NCBI RefSeq assembly: GCF_002161805.1 | Contig: NZ_NFIP01000001.1 | Coordinates: 62,001 to 126,000 of the forward strand | From: Collinsella sp. An307 | Lineage (GTDB): Bacteria; Actinomycetota; Coriobacteriia; Coriobacteriales; Coriobacteriaceae | DNA: 64,000 nt | Direction: 5' to 3' | Translations under genes and position numbers: made by a program | Notes under the pieces: generated by a model | Database searches by the model: none | What the model was told of the DNA's origin: nothing | What the model saw: only the letters and a program-made list of their open reading frames with translations | Shown: in pieces, positions 45,985 to 54,987 of the stretch | Layout of the letters: every line of letters begins with the position of its first letter | How positions within the stretch are numbered: the stretch's first letter is position 1

Positions 45985-48555
45985 ATGAACAAGCAGCAGC
46001 TGGCTTCGAAGATTTGGGAGTCCGCCAATAGGATGCGCTCGAAGATTGAGGCGAACGAGTATAAGGACTATATCCTGGGCTTCATCTTCTATAAGTTTCT
46101 CTCTGAGACTGAAATTGCTCGCCTTAAGGCGAAGGATTTCTTGGAGAGCGACCTTCCGACCTTGCGGGAAGAGGACTCCGAGCTGGTTGAATTCGTTAAG
46201 GATGAGTGCGGTTACTTCATCTCTTACGACAACCTGTTCTCAACATGGCTTGCCAAAGGTAAGGATTTCGGGATTGAGAACGTTCGCGATGCGCTTTCGG
46301 CGTTTGATCGCAATATCAACAAACCGCAGCGTCGTGTGTTCGACGGCGTCTTCGACACTCTCCAGACGGGACTATCGAAACTCGGCACCGATGCACGGAG
46401 CCAGTCCAAAGCGGTGCGTGATCTCGTGCAGCTCATTCGTGACATCCCTATGGATGGTCGTCAGGACTATGACGTACTTGGCTTCATCTACGAATACCTG
46501 ATTTCTAACTTCGCTGCGAACGCAGGTAAGAAGGCGGGCGAGTTTTACACCCCGCACGAGGTCTCTCAGCTCATGAGCGAGATTGTTGCATGGCATCTCA
46601 AGGGCAGAGGCGAGATCAACATCTATGATCCGACTAGCGGATCGGGCTCGCTGCTCATCAATATCGGCAAGGCCGTTGCCCGTCTTAACGGAAACCCCGA
46701 CTCCATCAAATACTACGCGCAGGAACTAAAGGAGAACACCTTCAACCTCACGCGCATGAATTTGGTGATGCGCGGCATTCTGCCGGATAACATCGTGGCG
46801 CGAAACGGCGATACACTGGAAGACGACTGGCCATGGTTCGAATCGGACGAGACCAAGGAAGAGACCTATGAGCCGTTGTTCGTGGATGCCGTGGTGTCCA
46901 ATCCGCCGTATTCTCAGCGTTGGGATCCTCAGGACAAGGAGCTAGACCCGCGGTTCGAGTACGGTATCGCGCCCAAGTCAAAGGCGGACTACGCCTTCCT
47001 GTTGCATGATCTCTACCACCTTCGCCCTGATGGCATCATGACCATCGTCTTGCCGCACGGTGTGTTGTTCCGCGGCGGCGAGGAGGGCGCTATTCGCAAG
47101 AACTTAGTGGAGAACCGTCATATTCAGGCGATTATCGGTCTCCCGGCAAACATCTTCTTCGGTACCGGCATCCCCACCATCATCATGGTGCTGCGTAAGA
47201 ATCGCCCGGCAGGCGAGAGCGATGTGCTCATTGTGGATGCATCCAAGCATTACGTTAAGGCGGGGAAGAGCAACAAGCTCCAAGCGAGCGACATCAAGCG
47301 CATTGTTGATGCTGTGACGGGCAATCGAACAATCGAGGGGTTCAGTCGCCCTGTATCGATTGAAGAGATTCGGGCAAACGACTACAACCTCAATATCCCG
47401 CGCTATGTGGATTCGTCGGAGGCACCTGAGACTTGGGATGTGTACGCATCCATGTTTGGCGGTGTTCCCAAGGCCGAGGTTGCTGCATTGGATCGGTATT
47501 GGGCGGCTTGGCCGTCGCTCAAGTCTGAGCTCTATATGGACGAGGGCGGTTGTTGCCTAGATCCGAAGAAGGGCGATCTTGCAGAGATGGTTCGGTCTAA
47601 CGCTGACGTTCAGGCGTTCGTAGACGATTTTGATCAGTCACTGCTTGACCTGCCGAACGAACTTCGTTCTGTACTTATCAACAATCCCATGACGGTGGAT
47701 GTGCTTGCCGAAGAGGGTGCGGTGAACAGGATTATTGAGCGAGCCATTGAAAATCTGCCACTTATCGATCCATATAACGCGTACCAATGTCTCGATGACG
47801 CATGGCAGGGTATCGCCATTGACTTGGAGATAATTCAGACTGAGGGTTTCGAGGCAGTACGCAAGGTCGACCCGAACATGGTCATAAAAAAGGTCAAGGG
47901 AGTTGACACCGAAGTTCAAGATGGATGGACGGGCCATGTGCTTCCCTTCAAGCTGGTGCAAGAGCAGCTGCTCTCTGATGATCTTTCGAAGATTAAGGAG
48001 AATGAGGGGCGTATCCCTCAGATTGATCAAGAGCTCTCCGAGCTGCTCGAGAACATGGATGAAGAAGATAAGGGATCGACCGACGCCGTAAACGATGAGG
48101 GGGATTCGTTTGTCACTGCTGCGCTCAACAAGGCAGTTAAAGCTTTGAAGGGCCAAGCAGAGTCAGATTTCGATCAAGCGCTTGTTCGGGCAAAGATGCT
48201 GAGTGACGAACAGAAGCGAGTAAAAAAGCAGATAAAATATGCTCGTTTTGAGCTGGAAGAGAGAACGAGGAAGGTAATGGCGTCGCTCACGGACGAGCAA
48301 TGCCGCGCGCTGCTTGAGGAGAAGTGGATCAACCCTCTAATGGCCGGCCTTAATTCTCTTTCTCAAAACGTGATTGACGAATTCGTTGCCAAGGTACGGA
48401 CGCTAAATGAGAAGTATGCGACCACCTATGCAGATGTGTGCCTTCAGATTGATGCAGCGGAAAAGGAGCTTGTCCAGATGCTTGGGCAGCTCACGGGTAA
48501 CGATTACGACATGGCAGGCATTCAGGAGCTCATGAGCCTGTTGGGCGGTGAGTGA
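45985..48555 (+). CDS. hsdM: Type I restriction-modification DNA methyltransferase subunit
   Basis: An 856-residue HsdM. The N-terminal helical domain (QLASKIWESANRMRSKIEAN) is followed by the N6-adenine methyltransferase core with motif I DPTSGSGSLLINIG (about 215) and motif IV NPPY (about 307), plus GEFYTPHEVSQLM. Residues from about 500 to the end are an extension of roughly 330 residues, charged and probably coiled-coil (KENEGRIPQIDQELSELLEN), not found in the usual 490-530 residue HsdM. Start ATG 45985 behind GGAAGGA. It overlaps hsdS by 8 bases. The sequence is AT-richer than the chromosome around it. Bases 45762-45984 hold the divergent promoters. Confidence 0.95.
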   Translation: MNKQQLASKIWESANRMRSKIEANEYKDYILGFIFYKFLSETEIARLKAKDFLESDLPTLREEDSELVEFVKDECGYFISYDNLFSTWLAKGKDFGIENVRDALSAFDRNINKPQRRVFDGVFDTLQTGLSKLGTDARSQSKAVRDLVQLIRDIPMDGRQDYDVLGFIYEYLISNFAANAGKKAGEFYTPHEVSQLMSEIVAWHLKGRGEINIYDPTSGSGSLLINIGKAVARLNGNPDSIKYYAQELKENTFNLTRMNLVMRGILPDNIVARNGDTLEDDWPWFESDETKEETYEPLFVDAVVSNPPYSQRWDPQDKELDPRFEYGIAPKSKADYAFLLHDLYHLRPDGIMTIVLPHGVLFRGGEEGAIRKNLVENRHIQAIIGLPANIFFGTGIPTIIMVLRKNRPAGESDVLIVDASKHYVKAGKSNKLQASDIKRIVDAVTGNRTIEGFSRPVSIEEIRANDYNLNIPRYVDSSEAPETWDVYASMFGGVPKAEVAALDRYWAAWPSLKSELYMDEGGCCLDPKKGDLAEMVRSNADVQAFVDDFDQSLLDLPNELRSVLINNPMTVDVLAEEGAVNRIIERAIENLPLIDPYNAYQCLDDAWQGIAIDLEIIQTEGFEAVRKVDPNMVIKKVKGVDTEVQDGWTGHVLPFKLVQEQLLSDDLSKIKENEGRIPQIDQELSELLENMDEEDKGSTDAVNDEGDSFVTAALNKAVKALKGQAESDFDQALVRAKMLSDEQKRVKKQIKYARFELEERTRKVMASLTDEQCRALLEEKWINPLMAGLNSLSQNVIDEFVAKVRTLNEKYATTYADVCLQIDAAEKELVQMLGQLTGNDYDMAGIQELMSLLGGE

Positions 48556-49798
48556 CGTGACCGAGAAAGCTATGGTGCCGAGAATCCGTTTCAAAGGTTT
48601 CACTGACCCTTGGGAACAGCGTAAGTTAGGCAACTGTGGGACAACCTATAGCGGTCTGAGCGGTAAAACCAAAGAGGATTTCGGTCATGGCAACGCCAGG
48701 TTCGTTCCGTATACCAATGTCTTCGACAATCCCCTGACGGACACAGAGCGGCTCGAGGCAGTCGAAATAGATTCGAGCCAAAATAAAGTTGCGTATGGTG
48801 ACGTGTTCTTCACCGTGTCTTCTGAAACGCCGGATGAAGTTGGTATGTCCTCCGTTTGGCTCTCTGACCAGGATGATGTTTACCTCAACAGCTTCTGTTT
48901 TGGATACAGACAAGATGCAACGTTTGACCCGCATTACCTAGCCTACATGCTCAGGTCAAGTTCGATTCGTTCCGATCTCACTCTGCTGGCTCAGGGGATC
49001 TCTAGATTCAACATATCCAAGAACAAGGTGATGGAGTTGAGCGTTGCTGTTCCGTCTGCGGCAGAGCAGAAGCAAATTGGTCAATACTTCGCCCACCTCG
49101 ACAGTCTCATCACCCTTCATCAGCGTAAGTATGACAAGCTTGTTCAGATGAAGAAGGCTCTTCTTGACAAGATGTTTCCGAAAGCCGGCGAGTGCGTTCC
49201 AAAAATCCGCTTCAAGGGTTTCACTGACCCTTGGGAACAGCGTAAGTTAGGCGAGCTCTGCACTATTTCTAAGGGGCATGGCTACAGTAAAGCTGACATT
49301 AGGGATGCTGGCACCCCACTGATCTTGTATGGACGCCTGTATACCCAATATGAATCACGTATTGAGGGCGTGGACACTTTTGCCGTTGAGCAAGAGGGAT
49401 CGCTTCTTTCGAAGGGTAACGAAGTAATCGTTCCTGCATCCGGGGAAACGGCAGAAGACATTGCCGTTGCATCATCCGTGCGCAGGTCAGGAATCATTTT
49501 TGGAGGCGATTTGAATGTCGTTACTCCAGTAAGCAAGCTTGATCCAGACTACACCGCGCTTGCTATAACGTACAGCAAAGCTCATGACGATTTAGCAAAG
49601 CGAGCACAAGGAAAATCAGTCGTACATGTCCATGGCAACGATATCGCCGAAGTTGAAATCTCTTACCCGTCGGAAAGCGAGCAGAAGCGCATATCTACGG
49701 TCGTTCTCGGTCTCGACAACCTCATCACCCTTCATCAGCGTAAGTTGGAATTACTCAAGTCCGTCAAGAAATCCCTCCTTGAGGGTATGTTTGTATAG
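48548..49798 (+). CDS. hsdS: Type I specificity subunit, expressed copy with two TRDs
   Basis: A 416-residue HsdS built as a tandem: each half opens with RFKGFTDPWEQRKLG and closes with LITLHQRK, enclosing different target recognition domains (about 30-180 and 240-390). The DNA of the openings is a 51-base near-identical repeat (48581-48631 and 49202-49252), and the closings share CACCCTTCATCAGCGTAAG (49111-49129, 49726-49744). Further copies border the silent cassettes downstream, so recombination can exchange either half. GTG start overlaps hsdM. Together with HsdM and HsdR it defines which bipartite site is methylated and cut. Confidence 0.95.
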   Translation: MSDVTEKAMVPRIRFKGFTDPWEQRKLGNCGTTYSGLSGKTKEDFGHGNARFVPYTNVFDNPLTDTERLEAVEIDSSQNKVAYGDVFFTVSSETPDEVGMSSVWLSDQDDVYLNSFCFGYRQDATFDPHYLAYMLRSSSIRSDLTLLAQGISRFNISKNKVMELSVAVPSAAEQKQIGQYFAHLDSLITLHQRKYDKLVQMKKALLDKMFPKAGECVPKIRFKGFTDPWEQRKLGELCTISKGHGYSKADIRDAGTPLILYGRLYTQYESRIEGVDTFAVEQEGSLLSKGNEVIVPASGETAEDIAVASSVRRSGIIFGGDLNVVTPVSKLDPDYTALAITYSKAHDDLAKRAQGKSVVHVHGNDIAEVEISYPSESEQKRISTVVLGLDNLITLHQRKLELLKSVKKSLLEGMFV

Positions 49799-49821
49799 GG
49801 GTTAACGAGGAGGTTTCTAGT

Positions 49822-50007
49822 ATGGATCGCAAAAGATTGATGGAGGAAGCCATTCATTCGGGAGAGATGGAAGGTGCCTACGTCTCTGAAGAGTTCCGCA
49901 AGGACGCAGACGAGTACGTCAAGGGCGATATTTCCATTGAGGACTTAATGAGAAGGACCAAGCGTCGCTGGATAGTTGAGCGCAAAGAGGCTGCTCATGT
50001 CGGATGA
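49822..50007 (+). CDS. VbhA-like antitoxin of Fic
   Basis: A 61-residue protein with SGEMEG at 13-18, matching the inhibitory (S/T)xxxE(G/N) helix of class I Fic antitoxins; the glutamate (E17) would block ATP positioning in Fic. The rest, EEFRKDADEYVKGDISIEDL, resembles the VbhA/antitoxin-VbhA family. It overlaps fic by 11 bases and starts behind GAGGAGG. Confidence 0.88.
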   Translation: MDRKRLMEEAIHSGEMEGAYVSEEFRKDADEYVKGDISIEDLMRRTKRRWIVERKEAAHVG

Positions 50008-50653
50008 GTTTGTTGACCCTTATATCGACCCTGCGACTGGGGTTTTGAAGAATCTCGTCGGCGCTGAGAGCTATGACGATCTTGCTCGCGCGGAAGGGGA
50101 ACTTGCTTCCATGCGGATGGGCGAGCTATTCGAGCAGGGGAGCTTTCATCCAACTGGGACGCTCGAGGACTTTCAGCATATCCATCGCTGGCTCTTCCAA
50201 GACATATACGCTTGGGCAGGATGTATCAGGACTATCGAAATCCGCAAGAACACAGAGGACGCCGAGTTCTTTCTTCCCTCTGTCAATATCGAGATGGGCA
50301 TGGAGTGGTCGCGCTCGAAACTTGAGCATGACGGCATGCTCAAAGGATTGAGCCAAGATCGATTTGTCGAGCGTTTGGCGTATCACTATGACAATTACAA
50401 CTTCGTTCATCCTTTCCGCGAGGGGAACGGTAGGACACAGCGCGTGTTCTGGACGCTGCTCTGTCATGATGCAGGTTACGACCTTGATTGGCGCTTGGTT
50501 TCTGGTGTAGAGAACGATGAAGCAAGCCGGCTTGCGGCGGAGGATAGGGACTACTCGGCGCTTATTGCGATGTTCACGCGCATCGCGAAGCCTTGTGATC
50601 CGGCAGTTCCGATTAACAAAGAACTTGCTCCGGGCCGACACCTGAAAGATTGA
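49997..50653 (+). CDS. fic: Fic-domain AMP transferase toxin
   Basis: A 218-residue Fic protein with the complete active-site motif HPFREGNGRTQR (H138), a flap region IEIRKNTEDAEFFLP, and the N-terminal helix YDDLARAEGELASMRM. Such enzymes AMPylate targets such as gyrase and topoisomerase IV; the antitoxin gene upstream restrains it. The ATG 49997 lies within the antitoxin gene. The pair sits inside the segment that hsdS inversion would flip, between the expressed hsdS and the silent cassettes. Confidence 0.93.
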   Translation: MSDEFVDPYIDPATGVLKNLVGAESYDDLARAEGELASMRMGELFEQGSFHPTGTLEDFQHIHRWLFQDIYAWAGCIRTIEIRKNTEDAEFFLPSVNIEMGMEWSRSKLEHDGMLKGLSQDRFVERLAYHYDNYNFVHPFREGNGRTQRVFWTLLCHDAGYDLDWRLVSGVENDEASRLAAEDRDYSALIAMFTRIAKPCDPAVPINKELAPGRHLKD

Positions 50654-50671
50654 GGGGATTGGTCTGTCCAG

Positions 50672-51115
50672 TTACTTACGCTGATGAAGGGTGATGAGGG
50701 AGTCGAGGCTGCGGAAGAGGGCGCCGATTGCGCGCTGCTCCTCAAACTCTGGCTCCACAACAATCGTTGAGCTGATTGATTGCTTCGATAGACTTGGTAA
50801 TCCGGTTGATTCATTCTTCGATTTCCAGTCGACCTTCAGGAAGAGGCAGAAGGCAAAATCGAGATCAACTCTTGGTCGAGGAACTGAATAAAACAGCGTG
50901 TCAACGGTCCAAAACGGCGCATACAGGATATAGGGGTTGTCAATGGTCCCTTTCCTGCCGATTCCGATTGCGTCATCAGAAGATGAAAGAGCATCAGACA
51001 CGCTCGTCATATAACCACCGGTCCCGTATACCGGAACATCCCCTGAAGGCAGATGCTTATAATCCTTGCCACTGCAAACGTCAACAACCTCCCCCAGCTC
51101 ACGCTGTTCCCAAGC
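50672..51115 (-). pseudogene. Silent hsdS cassette 1 (single TRD, inverted)
   Basis: Reading leftwards, the cassette begins at the GCTTGGGAACAGCGTGAGCT repeat (51115-51096), encodes PAWEQRELGEVVDVCSGKDY through one complete TRD to RSLDSLITLHQRK, and stops just after its CACCCTTCATCAGCGTAAG repeat (50693-50675). There is no ribosome site or start codon matching HsdS, so it is a donor segment rather than a gene. Inversion between matching repeats would place this TRD in hsdS. Confidence 0.88.
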
Positions 51116-51169
51116 AGGAAGCTTAATTCGAGTAGATAACGGGGCTCTCGCTTGGGAACAGCGTAAGTT
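51096..51169. repeat. Inverted repeat pair between the silent hsdS cassettes
   Basis: The arms AGCTCACGCTGTTCCCAAGC (51096-51115) and GCTTGGGAACAGCGTAAGTT (51150-51169) are inverted copies with 18 of 20 positions alike. The same TGGGAACAGCGTAAGTT occurs in hsdS at 48611 and 49232. All share the core CAGCGTAAG with the second repeat class, CACCCTTCATCAGCGTAAG (49111, 49726 and 51651 on +, 50675-50693 on -). They are the likely crossover sites. Confidence 0.85.
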
Positions 51170-51767
51170 AAATGAATATCTTGAAACCTCAAGAGAGAAG
51201 AATGAGTCTTGCCGTTTTGGCAAGGACGATGTTCTTTCAGTCTCGGGCGACTATGGGATCGTTAACCAGATTGAATTTCAGGGCAGATCGTACGCTGGCA
51301 CATCCGTTGCAAATTATGGTGTTGTCCATAAGGGCGATGTCGTATATACCAAATCGCCATTGAGGAGCAATCCATACGGGATTATTAAAACCAACAGGGG
51401 AAATGACGGTATTGTTTCGACTCTCTATGCCGTTTACCATCCGACAGAGAAGACTCATCCCGACTTCGTGCAGGTATATTTTGAGCAGAATGCGCGTATG
51501 AATAATTACATGGCGCCATTAGTCAGCAAGGGTGCCAAAAACGATATGAAGGTGTCAGCCGAGAATGCACTAAAAGGTGCGGTAACTTTTCCCGGAATCA
51601 AGGAGCAAGAAGTAATCGCGTCTTATTTCTCTCAACTGGACGATCTCATCACCCTTCATCAGCGTAAGCAAAAAAACGGTTTGACGGTCCACAAAGTCGC
51701 CGTTTACCTATCTCTGAGCTGTGAAAGAGGGGGTAACGGTAGAATGGGAAAAACTAACTACGAATAA
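51150..51767 (+). pseudogene. Silent hsdS cassette 2 (single TRD)
   Basis: It begins at GCTTGGGAACAGCGTAAGTT (51150-51169), encodes LAWEQRKLNEYLETSREKNE through one TRD to LDDLITLHQRK at the CACCCTTCATCAGCGTAAG repeat (51651-51669), and runs on for about 32 unrelated residues to a stop. It has the same orientation as hsdS. It lies head to head with cassette 1, their opening repeats 34 bases apart (51116-51149). It is probably not translated by itself. Confidence 0.87.
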
Positions 51768-51802
51768 TCTGCCTGTTCGTTCTGTATCAGGGAGGACTTC
51801 TC

Positions 51803-54800
51803 ATGGTCTTCGAGAATGAAGCTCAATTTGAAGAGGCTCTTATCGGCGTGCTCAAACAGCACGGATGGACTGACGACGTGTTGCGTTATCCGACGGAAGA
51901 GCAGCTTCTTCAAAACTGGGCGGACATTCTCTTCCGTAATAATTCAGGTATTGATCGACTCAACGGCTGCCCGCTAACCAAGAGCGAGATGGCTCAGATA
52001 ATCGAGCAGGTGGAGACGCTTAAAACGCCCCTTGCGCTCAATTCGTTCATCAATGGCAAGACGGTGTCTATTAAGCGCGACAATCCCGACGATGTAGCCC
52101 ATCTTGGCAAAGAGGTCAGCCTTAAAATCTATGACCGAAGGGAAATTGCCGCAGGCAATAGCAGCTACCAGATTGCCCAACAGCCCGTTTACCGTGCCAA
52201 GAACAAGTTACTGAACAGTCGACGGGGCGATATCTGCCTGCTCATCAATGGTATGCCGGTCATTCATATCGAGCTTAAACGCAGCGGGGTGCCGGTGAGC
52301 CAGGCGTGCAGCCAGATTGAGAAATATGCTCATGAGGGGGTCTTCTCGGGCATTTTTCGACTTGTGCAGATTTTCGTTGCCATGAATCCGGACGATGCGG
52401 TGTATTTTGCCAATCCCGGTCAGGGAACGTTCAATCCGAGCTATTTCTTCCACTGGGCGGATTTCAATAACGAGCCGATTTGCGCTGGTAAGCATTCGGG
52501 CGCAGATGAATGGAAGCGGTTTGCATCGCTTCTCCTCTCTATTCCTATGGCACACCAGCTCATCGGATTCTATACGGTTGCGGATAGTTCTGACGGCTGC
52601 CTGAAGGTACTGCGAAGCTATCAGTACTACGCTGCCAGCGGCATATCCGATAGGGTGCGCAAATGTGACTGGGACGAGCCGGTTCCCATGGGCCAGCCTG
52701 GAAGGCCTGGTGGATATGTCTGGCATACCACTGGCTCCGGAAAGACCATGACGAGCTTCAAGTCGGCGCAGCTCATTGCTGACTCAAAAGATGCGGATAA
52801 AGTTGTCTTCCTCATGGATCGCATCGAGTTGGGAACCCAATCGCTCAAGGAATACCAGTCTTTTGCCGATGATGCCGACGATGTCCAAGGAACCGAGAAC
52901 ACAGGCGTGCTTAAGGCGAAGTTGGATGATCCGGACCCGTCTAACACGCTTATCGTCACCTCGATACAGAAGATGAGCAATATCAAGGCGGGGAAAGGCA
53001 AAATCACCCAAGCGGAAATTGACCGCATGGCCAGCCGGCGCATCGTTTTCATCATCGACGAGTGCCACCGTTCCACCTTCGGGGACATGCTCCAAGATAT
53101 CCGCCGATCGTTCCCAAACGCGCTCTATTTTGGATTCACTGGGACGCCCATTCTTGATGAGAATCAGAAGAAGAACTCTACGACTTCCATGATCTTTGGG
53201 TCATGCATTCACCGATACAGCATTGCCGACGGTATCCGTGACGGCAACGTATTGGGCTTCGACCCCTATATGGTTACTACGTACCGTGACGATGATGTGC
53301 GCGAGGCTGTCGCGCTCGAGCGCGCCAAGGCCAAGGACGTGTCCGAAGTGTATGGCGACGCCAAGAAGGCAAAGGTGTTCGAATACTACATGGATTCCTC
53401 GAAAGTTCCCATGGGTCCCATGGTGGCGCCTGATGGAACGCATATCAAGGGTATCGAAGATTACCTTACTGCGGAACAGTACGCTCCCGGTACGCCGCAT
53501 GAGGACATGGTGGTTGCGGACATCATCGATCGGTTTCCCGTACTTAGCCATGGGAACAAGTTCCATGCGATTTTCGCTACAACTTCAATCTCCGAGGCTA
53601 TCAGCTACTATCGCCTTCTGAAGGCGCACGCGCCGCAGCTCAACGTGACGGCGCTCTTCGACCCGAACATCGACAACAATGATGGCGCCACTATCAAAGA
53701 AGATGCGCTGGTTGAAATCGTCTCCGATTACAACGCCGCATATGGCAAGGAGTTCACAATTCCAACGTGGGCAAGCATGAAGAAAGACATCTCGGCGCGA
53801 CTTGCACACAAGAAACCCTATGTGAATATCGATGCTAAACGCGAGGGACGCATCGACATTCTCATCGTGGTCGACCAGATGCTCACAGGTTTCGATTCCA
53901 AGTGGGTGAACACGCTTTATCTTGATAAGGTTATCGATTACGAGAACATTATTCAGGCGTTCAGCCGCACCAATCGCCTCTTTGGACACGAGAAGCCCTT
54001 TGGCGTGATTCGCTATTATCGTAAGCCTCACACCATGAAGGGCTTTATCGAGGCGGCGGTCAAGCTCTATTCAGGTGATAAGCCCCTCGACCTGTTTGTC
54101 TGCAAGCTGCCGGAGAACATTCTTTCTATGGATGCTCGCCTGATGGAGATCGAAGCAGTGTTCGAGGCTGCAGGCGTTCCCGACCTCTCGCGGCTGCCCG
54201 ATTCCGTTGAGGCGTGCAAGAAGTTCGCCAAGGACTTCGCTGAACTCAGCGAGTTTCTAGAAGCCGCGAAAATTCAAGGGTTCTCATGGGATCAGCGTAC
54301 GTATGAGGTGTGGGACGAAAACGGCGACACGGTATTCGTGGAGCCGACTATAGACGAACAGATCTATCTAATCCTTGTTCAACGTTATCGTGAGCTTGGA
54401 GGAGGGCCGGGACCCGGGTCGGAGCCAAGTGCCCCTTATGACCTTAAAGGCTATATCACGGCAATTGATACAGGGCACATCGATACTGACTACATGAACG
54501 CCAACTTTACCAAGTGGCTCAAAGCGCTCGCTCAGGGGGACGAGGAGCTGGAGAGGGCGGAGAAAGAGCTTCACCGCTCTTTCGCGGCGCTCACGCGGGA
54601 AGAGCAGAAGATCGCCGAGGTATTCCTCCATGATGTTCAACGCGGTGACGTGGTGCCCGAGGAGGATATGACGTTGCGCGACTACATCACCGCCTATGCC
54701 AAACGGGCAAAAGACGATCAGTTTGAGCGCGTCTCGGAGCTTCTTGGATGCAACAAGGACCTTCTCATCGAGATGTGCAGCGCTGACTTGCGCGAGGACA

Positions 54801-54973
54801 ACCTCAACGAGTTTGGACGCTTTGATCGGCTTAAAAAATCCGTCGACGTGTCTAAGGCGCGCGCCTACTTCGAGGAGAAGGATGGCACATCCCTGCCCCC
54901 GTTCAAAGTGAATATCCTCGCAGCCAACCTGCTCAAGCATTTCGTGCTTAACGGTGGAGTGGACATTGCCTAA
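51803..54973 (+). CDS. hsdR: Type I restriction endonuclease subunit R
   Basis: A 1056-residue HsdR. The N-terminal nuclease domain has the PD-(D/E)xK elements GDICLLINGMPVIHIELKRS (about 140-158). The translocase has Walker A TTGSGKT (about 310), DECH box IIDECHRSTFG (about 417), FTGTPIL and the motif VI region QAFSRTNRLFG. It cuts non-methylated DNA after ATP-driven translocation when assembled with HsdM and HsdS. The ATG is behind AGGGAGGAC, 35 bases after silent cassette 2. Length is normal. Confidence 0.95.
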   Translation: MVFENEAQFEEALIGVLKQHGWTDDVLRYPTEEQLLQNWADILFRNNSGIDRLNGCPLTKSEMAQIIEQVETLKTPLALNSFINGKTVSIKRDNPDDVAHLGKEVSLKIYDRREIAAGNSSYQIAQQPVYRAKNKLLNSRRGDICLLINGMPVIHIELKRSGVPVSQACSQIEKYAHEGVFSGIFRLVQIFVAMNPDDAVYFANPGQGTFNPSYFFHWADFNNEPICAGKHSGADEWKRFASLLLSIPMAHQLIGFYTVADSSDGCLKVLRSYQYYAASGISDRVRKCDWDEPVPMGQPGRPGGYVWHTTGSGKTMTSFKSAQLIADSKDADKVVFLMDRIELGTQSLKEYQSFADDADDVQGTENTGVLKAKLDDPDPSNTLIVTSIQKMSNIKAGKGKITQAEIDRMASRRIVFIIDECHRSTFGDMLQDIRRSFPNALYFGFTGTPILDENQKKNSTTSMIFGSCIHRYSIADGIRDGNVLGFDPYMVTTYRDDDVREAVALERAKAKDVSEVYGDAKKAKVFEYYMDSSKVPMGPMVAPDGTHIKGIEDYLTAEQYAPGTPHEDMVVADIIDRFPVLSHGNKFHAIFATTSISEAISYYRLLKAHAPQLNVTALFDPNIDNNDGATIKEDALVEIVSDYNAAYGKEFTIPTWASMKKDISARLAHKKPYVNIDAKREGRIDILIVVDQMLTGFDSKWVNTLYLDKVIDYENIIQAFSRTNRLFGHEKPFGVIRYYRKPHTMKGFIEAAVKLYSGDKPLDLFVCKLPENILSMDARLMEIEAVFEAAGVPDLSRLPDSVEACKKFAKDFAELSEFLEAAKIQGFSWDQRTYEVWDENGDTVFVEPTIDEQIYLILVQRYRELGGGPGPGSEPSAPYDLKGYITAIDTGHIDTDYMNANFTKWLKALAQGDEELERAEKELHRSFAALTREEQKIAEVFLHDVQRGDVVPEEDMTLRDYITAYAKRAKDDQFERVSELLGCNKDLLIEMCSADLREDNLNEFGRFDRLKKSVDVSKARAYFEEKDGTSLPPFKVNILAANLLKHFVLNGGVDIA

Positions 54974-54987
54974 CCCGGCGGTTCATT

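Noticed and set aside
50672-51767. Two additional independent hsdS genes
   Set aside because: Each has a single TRD, begins at a recombination repeat, and has no start codon or ribosome site; they are donor cassettes.
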